Shown here in pieces: positions 12,139-21,890 of a stretch of DNA of 64,000 nt. A model generated the notes under the pieces. It was given only the letters and a program-made list of their open reading frames with translations. It did not search any database and was not told where the DNA came from. Numbering within the stretch: the first letter of the stretch is position 1; every line of letters begins with the position of its first letter. The stretch covers positions 124,001 to 188,000 of the forward strand of contig JAKCOZ010000306.1 of assembly GCA_022605955.1 (NCBI GenBank), written 5' to 3'. This stretch comes from Rallus limicola. Its lineage: Eukaryota; Chordata; Aves; Gruiformes; Rallidae. The translations under genes were made by a program, and so were the position numbers.

Positions 12139-13920
12139 GTGCTTTTCTCGGCCCTAGCAGACTGCAGTTCAAAACATGCTAAACGTCCAGCAATAACTCC
12201 CAAAGTAAAGAAGCTAGGCCTGAAAGGCATAGCTTGTCTGAAACCTCCTAACAGGACACACGAGCAGACCCTGTCACTTTGGCTCTCAGCCTTTTCCTTT
12301 GCCTGGAAAGAGGGAACATGCCTGGAACCTCCTACGGTGCTTTTCTCGGCCCTAGCAGACTGCAGTTCAAAACATGCTAAACGTCCAGCAATAACTCCCA
12401 AAGTAAAGAAGCTAGGCATGAAAGGCATAGCTTGTCTGAAACCTCCTAACAGGACACACGAGCAGACCGTGTCACTTTGGCTCTCAGCCTTTTCCTTTGC
12501 CTGGAAAGAGGGAACATGCCTGGAACCTCCTACGGTGCTTTTCTCGGCCCTAGCAGACTGCAGTTCAAAACATGCTAAACGTCCAGCAATAACTCCCAAA
12601 GTAAAGAAGCTAGGCCTGAAAGGCATAGCTTGTCTGAAACCTCCTAACAGGACACACGAGCAGACCCTGTCACTTTGGCTCTCAGCCTTTTCCTTTGCCT
12701 GGAAAGAGGGAACATGCCTGGAACCTCCTACGGTGCTTTTCTCGGCCCTAGCAGACTGCAGTTCAAAACATGCTAAACGTCCAGCAATAGCTCCCAAAGT
12801 AAAGAAGCTAGGCCTGATAGGCATAGCTTGTCTGAAACCTCCTAACAGGACACACGAGCAGACCCTGTCACTTTGGCTCTCAGCCTTTTCCTTTGCCTGG
12901 AAAGAGGGAACATGCCTGGAACCTCCTACGGTGCTTTTCTCGGCCCTAGCAGACTGCAGTTCAAAACATGCTAAACGTCCAGCAATAACTCCCAAAGTAA
13001 AGAAGCTAGGCCTGAAAGGCATAGCTTGTCTGAAACCTCCTAACAGGACACACGAGCAGACCCTGTCACTTTGGCTCTCAGCCTTTTCCTTTGCCTGGAA
13101 AGAGGGAACATGCCTGGAACCTCCTACGGTGCTTTTCTCGGCCCTAGCAGACTGCAGTTCAAAACATGCTAAACGTCCAGCAATAACTCCCAAAGTAAAG
13201 AAGCTAGGCATGAAAGGCATAGCTTGTCTGAAACCTCCTAACAGGACACACGAGCAGACCGTGTCACTTTGGCTCTCAGCCTTTTCCTTTGCCTGGAAAG
13301 AGGGAACATGCCTGGAACCTCCTACGGTGCTTTTCTCGGCCCTAGCAGACTGCAGTTCAAAACATGCTAAACGTCCAGCAATAACTCCCAAAGTAAAGAA
13401 GCTAGGCCTGAAAGGCATAGCTTGTCTGAAACCTCCTGACAGGACACACGAGCAGACCCTGTCACTTTGGCTCTCAGCCTTTTCCTTTGCCTGGAAAGAG
13501 GGAACATGCCTGGAACCTCCTACGGTGCTTTTCTCGGCCCTAGCAGACTGCAGTTCAAAACATGCTAAACGTCCAGCAATAGCTCCCAAAGTAAAGAAGC
13601 TAGGCCTGATAGGCATAGCTTGTCTGAAACCTCCTAACAGGACACACGAGCAGACCCTGTCACTTTGGCTCTCAGCCTTTTCCTTTGCCTGGAAAGAGGG
13701 AACATGCCTGGAACCTCCTACGGTGCTTTTCTCGGCCCTAGCAGACTGCAGTTCAAAACATGCTAAACGTCCAGCAATAACTCCCAAAGTAAAGAAGCTA
13801 GGCATGAAAGGCATAGCTTGTCTGAAACCTCCTAACAGGACACACGAGCAGACCCTGTCACTTTGGCTCTCAGCCTTTTCCTTTGCCTGGAAAGAGGGAA
13901 CATGCCTGGAACCTCCTACG
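12139..13920. repeat. 9-monomer higher-order unit in subarray A, copy 1 (1,782 bp)
   Basis: Monomer types in order are: plain, MV (ggcatga plus gtgtcac), plain, AI (aatagct plus gataggc), plain, MV, D (cctgacagg at 13,438), AI, M (ggcatga only, 13,804). The first part contains a 4-monomer motif (MV, plain, AI, plain; 792 bp) visible from the MV sites at 12,418 and 13,210. Confidence 0.85.
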
Positions 13921-15702
13921 GTGCTTTTCTCGGCCCTAGCAGACTGCAGTTCAAAACATGCTAAACGTCCAGCAATAACTCCCAAAGTAAAGAAGCTAGG
14001 CCTGAAAGGCATAGCTTGTCTGAAACCTCCTAACAGGACACACGAGCAGACCCTGTCACTTTGGCTCTCAGCCTTTTCCTTTGCCTGGAAAGAGGGAACA
14101 TGCCTGGAACCTCCTACGGTGCTTTTCTCTGCCCTAGCAGACTGCAGTTCAAAACATGCTAAACGTCCAGCAATAACTCCCAAAGTAAAGAAGCTAGGCA
14201 TGAAAGGCATAGCTTGTCTGAAACCTCCTAACAGGACACACGAGCAGACCGTGTCACTTTGGCTCTCAGCCTTTTCCTTTGCCTGGAAAGAGGGAACATG
14301 CCTGGAACCTCCCACGGTGCTTTTCTCGGCCCTAGCAGACTGCAGTTCAAAACATGCTAAACGTCCAGCAATAACTCCCAAAGTAAAGAAGCTAGGCCTG
14401 AAAGGCATAGCTTGTCTGAAACCTCCTAACAGGACACACGAGCAGACCCTGTCACTTTGGCTCTCAGCCTTTTCCTTTGCCTGGAAAGAGGGAACATGCC
14501 TGGAACCTCCTACGGTGCTTTTCTCGGCCCTAGCAGACTGCAGTTCAAAACATGCTAAACGTCCAGCAATAGCTCCCAAAGTAAAGAAGCTAGGCCTGAT
14601 AGGCATAGCTTGTCTGAAACCTCCTAACAGGACACACGAGCAGACCCTGTCACTTTGGCTCTCAGCCTTTTCCTTTGCCTGGAAAGAGGGAACATGCCTG
14701 GAACCTCCTACGGTGCTTTTCTCGGCCCTAGCAGACTGCAGTTCAAAACATGCTAAACGTCCAGCAATAACTCCCAAAGTAAAGAAGCTAGGCCTGAAAG
14801 GCATAGCTTGTCTGAAACCTCCTAACAGGACACACGAGCAGACCCTGTCACTTTGGCTCTCAGCCTTTTCCTTTGCCTGGAAAGAGGGAACATGCCTGGA
14901 ACCTCCTACGGTGCTTTTCTCGGCCCTAGCAGACTGCAGTTCAAAACATGCTAAACGTCCAGCAATAACTCCCAAAGTAAAGAAGCTAGGCATGAAAGGC
15001 ATAGCTTGTCTGAAACCTCCTAACAGGACACACGAGCAGACCGTGTCACTTTGGCTCTCAGCCTTTTCCTTTGCCTGGAAAGAGGGAACATGCCTGGAAC
15101 CTCCTACGGTGCTTTTCTCGGCCCTAGCAGACTGCAGTTCAAAACATGCTAAACGTCCAGCAATAACTCCCAAAGTAAAGAAGCTAGGCCTGAAAGGCAT
15201 AGCTTGTCTGAAACCTCCTGACAGGACACACGAGCAGACCCTGTCACTTTGGCTCTCAGCCTTTTCCTTTGCCTGGAAAGAGGGAACATGCCTGGAACCT
15301 CCTACGGTGCTTTTCTCGGCCCTAGCAGACTGCAGTTCAAAACATGCTAAACGTCCAGCAATAGCTCCCAAAGTAAAGAAGCTAGGCCTGATAGGCATAG
15401 CTTGTCTGAAACCTCCTAACAGGACACACGAGCAGACCCTGTCACTTTGGCTCTCAGCCTTTTCCTTTGCCTGGAAAGAGGGAACATGCCTGGAACCTCC
15501 TACGGTGCTTTTCTCGGCCCTAGCAGACTGCAGTTCAAAACATGCTAAACGTCCAGCAATAACTCCCAAAGTAAAGAAGCTAGGCCTGAAAGGCATAGCT
15601 TGTCTGAAACCTCCTAACAGGACACACGAGCAGACCCTGTCACTTTGGCTCTCAGCCTTTTCCTTTGCCTGGAAAGAGGGAACATGCCTGGAACCTCCTA
15701 CG
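13921..15702. repeat. 9-monomer higher-order unit in subarray A, copy 2 (1,782 bp)
   Basis: The same order as the preceding unit: plain, MV (14,200), plain, AI, plain, MV (14,992), D (15,220), AI, plain. The D site lies exactly 1,782 bp after the first one. Differences are the last monomer (plain instead of M), a cctacgg to cccacgg change at 14,313 and a private ctctgcc at 14,130. Confidence 0.85.
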
Positions 15703-16292
15703 GTGCTTTTCTCGGCCCTAGCAGACTGCAGTTCAAAACATGCTAAACGTCCAGCAATAACTCCCAAAGTAAAGAAGCTAGGCCTGAAAGGCATAGCTTG
15801 TCTGAAACCTCCTAACAGGACACACGAGCAGACCCTGTCACTTTGGCTCTCAGCCTTTTCCTTTGCCTGGAAAGAGGGAACATGCCTGGAACCTCCTACG
15901 GTGCTTTTCTCGGCCCTAGCAGACTGCAGTTCAAAACATGCTAAACGTCCAGCAATAACTCCCAAAGTAAAGAAGCTAGGCATGAAAGGCATAGCTTGTC
16001 TGAAACCTCCTAACAGGACACACGAGCAGACCGTGTCACTTTGGCTCTCAGCCTTTTCCTTTGCCTGGAAAGAGGGAACATGCCTGGAACCTCCCACGGT
16101 GCTTTTCTCGGCCCTAGCAGACTGCAGTTCAAAACATGCTAAACGTCCAGCAATAACTCCCAAAGTAAAGAAGCTAGGCCTGAAAGGCATAGCTTGTCTG
16201 AAACCTCCTAACAGGACACACGAGCAGACCCTGTCACTTTGGCTCTCAGCCTTTTCCTTTGCCTGGAAAGAGGGAACATGCCTGGAACCTCC
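15703..16292. repeat. Partial third copy of the 9-monomer unit
   Basis: The order plain, MV (15,982), plain repeats again, with the cccacgg allele at 16,095, exactly 1,782 bp after 14,313. The pattern stops at the next monomer, which is plain where AI would be expected. Confidence 0.75.
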
Positions 16293-17233
16293 TACGGTGC
16301 TTTTCTCGGCCCTAGCAGACTGCAGTTCAAAACATGCTAAACGTCCAGCAATAACTCCCAAAGTAAAGAAGCTAGGCCTGAAAGGCATAGCTTGTCTGAA
16401 ACCTCCTAACAGGACACACGAGCAGACCCTGTCACTTTGGCTCTCAGCCTTTTCCTTTGCCTGGAAAGAGGGAACATGCCTGGAACCTCCTACGGTGCTT
16501 TTCTCGGCCCTAGCAGACTGCAGTTCAAAACATGCTAAACGTCCAGCAATAGCTCCCAAAGTAAAGAAGCTAGGCCTGAAAGGCATAGCTTGTCTGAAAC
16601 CTCCTAACAGGACACACGAGCAGACCCTGTCACTTTGGCTCTCAGCCTTTTCCTTTGCCTGGAAAGAGGGAACATGCCTGGAACCTCCTACGGTGCTTTT
16701 CTCGGCCCTAGCAGACTGCAGTTCAAAACATGCTAAACGTCCAGCAATAACTCCCAAAGTAAAGAAGCTAGGCCTGAAAGGCATAGCTTGTCTGAAACCT
16801 CCTAACAGGACACACGAGCAGACCCTGTCACTTTGGCTCTCAGCCTTTTCCTTTGCCTGGAAAGAGGGAACATGCCTGGAACCTCCTACGGTGCTTTTCT
16901 CGGCCCTAGCAGACTGCAGTTCAAAACATGCTAAACGTCCAGCAATAGCTCCCAAAGTAAAGAAGCTAGGCCTGAAAGGCATAGCTTGTCTGAAACCTCC
17001 TAACAGGACACACGAGCAGACCCTGTCACTTTGGCTCTCAGCCTTTTCCTTTGCCTGGAAAGAGGGAACATGCCTGGAACCTCCTACGGTGCTTTTCTCG
17101 GCCCTAGCAGACTGCAGTTCAAAACATGCTAAACGTCCAGCAATAGCTCCCAAAGTAAAGAAGCTAGGCCTGATAGGCATAGCTTGTCTGAAACCTCCTA
17201 ACAGGACACACAAGCAGACCCTGTCACTTTGGC

Positions 17234-17344
17234 TCTCAGCCTTTTCCTTTGCCTGGAAAGAGGGAACATGCCTGGAACCTCCTACTGTGCTTTTCTCGGC
17301 CCTAGCAGACTGCAGTTCAAAACATGCTAAACGTCCAGCAATAG
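17234..17344. repeat. Recombinant (partial) H haplotype
   Basis: Here the cctactg (17,286) and aatagct (17,344) alleles occur together, but the upstream site is ctctc rather than cactc. This breaks the otherwise complete linkage seen at the other H copies and fits a short conversion tract or crossover between 17,234 and 17,286. Confidence 0.7.
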
Positions 17345-19289
17345 CTCCCAAAGTAAAGAAGCTAGGCCTGAAAGGCATAGCTTGTCTGAAACCTCCTAAC
17401 AGGACACACGAGCAGACCCTCTCACTTTGGCTCTCAGCCTTTTCCTTTGCCTGGAAAGAGGGAACATGCCTGGAACCTCCTACGGTGCTTTTCTCGGCCC
17501 TAGCAGACTGCAGTTCAAAACATGCTAAACGTCCAGCAATAACTCCCAAAGTAAAGAAGCTAGGCCTGAAAGGCATAGCTTGTCTGAAACCTCCTAACAG
17601 GACACACGAGCAGACCCTGTCACTTTGGCTCTCAGCCTTTTCCTTTGCCTGGAAAGAGGGAACATGCCTGGAACCTCCTACGGTGCTTTTCTCGGCCCTA
17701 GCAGACTGCAGTTCAAAACATGCTAAACGTCCAGCAATAACTCCCAAAGTAAAGAAGCTAGGCCTGAAAGGCATAGCTTGTCTGAAACCTCCTAACAGGA
17801 CACACGAGCAGACCCTGTCACTTTGGCACTCAGCCTTTTCCTTTGCCTGGAAAGAGGGAACATGCCTGGAACCTCCTACTGTGCTTTTCTCGGCCCTAGC
17901 AGACTGCAGTTCAAAACATGCTAAACGTCCAGCAATAGCTCCCAAAGTAAAGAAGCTAGGCCTGAAAGGCATAGCTTGTCTGAAACCTCCTAACAGGACA
18001 CACGAGCAGACCCTGTCACTTTGGCTCTCAGCCTTTTCCTTTGCCTGGAAAGAGGGAACATGCCTGGAACCTCCTACGGTGCTTTTCTCGGCCCTAGCAG
18101 ACTGCAGTTCAAAACATGATAAACGTCCAGCAATAACTCCCAAAGTAAAGAAGCTAGGCCTGAAAGGCATAGCTTGTCTGAAACCTCCTAACAGGACACA
18201 CGAGCAGACCCTGTCACTTTGGCTCTCAGCCTTTCCCTTTGCCTGGAAAGAGGGAACATGCCTGGAACCTCCTACGGTGCTTTTCTCGGCCCTAGCAGAC
18301 TGCAGTTCAAAACATGCTAAACGTCCAGCAATAACTCCCAAAGTAAAGAAGCTAGGCCTGAAAGGCATAACTTGTCTGAAACCTCCTAACAGGACACACG
18401 AGCAGACCCTGTCACTTTGGCTCTCAGCCTTTTCCTTTGCCTGGAAAGAGGGAACATGCCTGGAACCTCCTACGGTGCTTTTCTCGGCCCTAGCAGACTG
18501 CAGTTCAAAACATGCTAAACGTCCAGCAATAGCTCCCAAAGTAAAGAAGCTAGGCCTGATAGGCATAGCTTGTCTGAAAGCTCCTAACAGGACACACGAG
18601 CAGACCCTGTCACTTTGGCTCTCAGCCTTTTCCTTTGCCTGGAAAGAGGGAACATGCCTGGAACCTCCTACGGTGCTTTTCTCGGCCCTAGCAGACTGCA
18701 GTTCAAAACATGCTAAACGTCCAGCAATAACTCCCAAAGTAAAGAAGCTAGGCCTGAAAGGCATAGCTTGTCTGAAACCTCCTAACAGGACACACGAGCA
18801 GACCCTGTCACTTTGGCTCTCAGCCTTTTCCTTTGCCTGGAAAGAGGGAACATGCCTGGAACCTCCTACGGTGCTTTTCTCGGCCCTAGCAGACTGCAGT
18901 TCAAAACATGCTAAACGTCCAGCAATAACTCCCAAAGTAAAGAAGCTAGGCATGAAAGGCATAGCTTGTCTGAAACCTCCTAACAGGACACACGAGCAGA
19001 CCCTGTCACTTTGGCTCTCAGCCTTTTCCTTTGCCTGGAAAGAGGGAACATGCCTGGAACCTCCTACGGTGCTTTTCTCGGCCCTAGCAGACTGCAGTTC
19101 AAAACATGCTAAACGTCCAGCAATAGCTCCCAAAGTAAAGAAGCTAGGCCTGAAAGGCATAGCTTGTCTGAAACCTCCTAACAGGACACACGAGCAGACC
19201 CTGTCACTTTGGCTCTCAGCCTTTTCCTTTGCCTGGAAAGAGGGAACATGCCTGGAACCTCCTACGGTGCTTTTCTCGGCCCTAGCAGA

Positions 19290-19305
19290 CTGCAGTAGTA
19301 AACAT
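19290..19305. other. Triple adjacent substitution in one monomer
   Basis: The usual gcagttcaaaac reads gcagtagtaaac: three neighbouring bases (19,297-19,299) change from tca to agt without altering length. I saw it only once in the window. It looks like a single multi-base event (for example templated slippage copying the preceding agt) rather than three separate changes. Confidence 0.75.
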
Positions 19306-19904
19306 GCTAAACGTCCAGCAATAACTCCCAAAGTAAAGAAGCTAGGCCTGAAAGGCATAGCTTGTCTGAAACCTCCTAACAGGACACACGAGCAGACCCT
19401 GTCACTTTGGCTCTCAGCCTTTTCCTTTGCCTGGAAAGAGGGAACATGCCTGGAACCTCCTACGGTGCTTTTCTCGGCCCTAGCAGACTGCAGTTCAAAA
19501 CATGCTAAACGTCCAGCAATAACTCCCAAAGTAAAGAAGCTAGGCCTGAAAGGCATAGCTTGTCTGAAACCTCCTAACAGGACACACGAGCAGACCCTGT
19601 CACTTTGGCTCTCAGCCTTTTCCTTTGCCTGGAAAGAGGGAACATGCCTGGAACCTCCTACGGTGCTTTTCTCGGCCCTAGCAGACTGCAGTTCAAAACA
19701 TGCTAAACGTCCAGCAATAACTCCCAAAGTAAAGAAGCTAGGCCTGAAAGGCATAGCTTGTCTGAAACCTCCTAACAGGACACACGAGCAGACCCTGTCA
19801 CTTTGGCACTCAGCCTTTTCCTTTGCCTGGAAAGAGGGAACATGCCTGGAACCTCCTACTGTGCTTTTCTCGGCCCTAGCAGACTGCAGTTCAAAACATG
19901 CTAA

Positions 19905-19925
19905 ACGTCCAGCACCAAAGTAAAG
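19905..19925. other. 7-bp deletion at the junction of subarrays A and B
   Basis: The monomer reads agcaccaaag at 19,911-19,920 where other copies read agcaataactcccaaag, a loss of 7 bp. Monomer phase shifts by 7 from here on. The last A-specific allele is at 19,860 (tactg) and the first B-specific allele at 20,071 (gccgact), so the subfamily change happens within about 210 bp around this deletion. Confidence 0.9.
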
Positions 19926-21890
19926 AAGCTAGGCCTGAAAGGCATAGCTTGTCTGAAACCTCCTAACAGGACACACGAGCAGACCCCGTCACTTTGGCTC
20001 TCAGCCTTTTCCTTTGCCTGGAAAGAGGGAACATGCCTGGAACCTCCTACGGTGCTTTTCTCGGCCCTAGCCGACTGCAGTTCAAAACATGCTAAACGTC
20101 CAGCAATAACTCCCAAAGTAAAGAAGCTAGGCCTGAAAGGCATAGCTTGTCTGAAACCTCCTAACAGGACACACGAGCAGACCCTGTCACTTTGGCTCTC
20201 AGCCTTTTCCTTTGCCTGGAAAGAGGGAACATGCCTGGAACCTCCTACGGTGCTTTTCTCGGCCCTAGCAGACTGCAGTTCAAAACATGCTAAACGTCCA
20301 GCAATAACTCCCAAAGTAAAGAAGCTAGGCCTGAAAGCCATAGCTTGTCTGAAACCTCCTAACAGGACACACGAGCAGACCCTGTCACTTTGGCTCTCAG
20401 CCTTTTCCTTTGCCTGGAAAGAGGGAACATGCCTGGAACCTCCTACGGTGCTTTTCTGGGCCCTAGCAGGCTGCAGTTCAAAACATGCTAAACGTCCAGC
20501 AATAACTCCCAAAGTAAAGAAGCTAGGCCTGAAAGGCATAGCTTGTCTGAAACCTCCTAACAGGACACACGAGCAGACCCTGTCGCTTTGGCTCTCAGCC
20601 TTTTCCTTTGCCTGGAAAGAGGGAACATGCCTGGAACCTCCTACGGTGCTTTTCTCGGCCCTAGCAGACTGCAGTTCAAAACATGCTAAACGTCCAGCAA
20701 TAACTCCCAAAGTAAAGAAGCTAGGCCTGAAAGCCATAGCTTGTCTGAAACCTCCTAACAGGACACACGAGCAGACCCTGTCGCTTTGGCTCTCAGCCTT
20801 TTCCTTTGCCTGGAAAGAGGGAACATGCCTGGAACCTCCTACGGTGCTTTTCTCGGCCCTAGCAGACTGCAGTTCAAAACATGCTAAACGTCCAGCAATA
20901 ACTCCCAAAGTAAAGAAGCTAGGCCTGAAAGGCATAGCTTGTCTGAAACCTCCTAACAGGACACACGAGCAGACCCTGTCACTTTGGCTCTCAGCCTTTT
21001 CCTTTGCCTGGAAAGAGGGAACATGCCTGGAACCTCCTACGGTGCTTTTCTCGGCCCTAGCCGACTGCAGTTCAAAACATGCTAAACGTCCAGCAATAAC
21101 TCCCAAAGTAAAGAAGCTAGGCCTGAAAGGCATAGCTTGTCTGAAACCTCCTAACAGGACACACCAGCAGACCCTGTCGCTTTGGCTCTCAGCCTTTTCC
21201 TTTGCCTGGAAAGAGGGAACATGCCTGGAACCTCCTACGGTGCTTTTCTCGGCCCTAGCAGACTGCAGTTCAAAACATGCTAAACGTCCAGCAATAACTC
21301 CCAAAGTAAAGAAGCTAGGCCTGAAAGGCATAGCTTGTCTGAAACCTCCTAACAGGACACACGAGCAGACCCTGTCACTTTGGCTCTCAGCCTTTTCCTT
21401 TGCCTGGAAAGAGGGAACATGCCTGGAACCTCCTACGGTGCTTTTCTCGGCCCTAGCAGACTGCAGTTCAAAACATGCTAAACGTCCAGCAATAACTCCC
21501 AAAGTAAAGAAGCTAGGCCTGAAAGGCATAGCTTGTCTGAAACCTCCTAACAGGACACACGAGCAGACCCTATCACTTTGGCTCTCAGCCTTTTCCTTTG
21601 CCTGGAAAGAGGGAACATGCCTGGAACCTCCTACGGTGCTTTTCTCGGCCCTAGCAGACTGCAGTTCAAAACATGCTAAACGTCCAGCAATAACTCCCAA
21701 AGTAAAGAAGCTAGGCCTGAAAGGCATAGCTTGTCTGAAACCTCCTAACAGGACGCACGAGCAGACCCTGTCACTTTGGCTCTCAGCCTTTTCCTTTGCC
21801 TGGAAAGAGGGAACATGCCTGGAACCTCCTACGGTACTTTTCTCGGCCCTAGCAGACTGCAGTTCAAAACATGCTAAACGTCCAGCAATA
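19915..21890. repeat. Subarray B, first block (10 monomers)
   Basis: B alleles appear at once: gccgact at 20,071, tgtcgct at about 20,584, accagcag near 21,165, ctatcac near 21,572 and gacgcac near 21,755. An agcca variant at about 20,337 recurs 396 bp later at about 20,733, a two-monomer spacing. All copies in this block are 198 bp with no indels. Confidence 0.85.

Larger units (their letters stand above)
1..19913. repeat. Subarray A (older or distinct monomer subfamily)
   Basis: About 100 monomers. They are distinguished by the frequent aatagct allele in place of aataact, by occasional ggcatga, gataggc, gagaggc and gtgtcac alleles, and by the linked cactc/tactg/tagct haplotype. I saw none of the B markers tgtcgct, cttggcc, gccgact or gacgcac here. 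No indel is visible before 19,914: every copy is exactly 198 bp, so monomer starts follow 61 + 198k throughout. Confidence 0.9.

Noticed and set aside
6595..19923. Plus-strand open frames of thousands of codons (also 61-1,788, 1,843-6,471, 26,536-39,609, 39,625-48,087, 48,103-56,331)
   Set aside because: These begin at GTG or at the first codon after a stop, have no in-frame ATG in the repeat unit, and end wherever a single base change makes a stop. They overlap the minus-strand frames.
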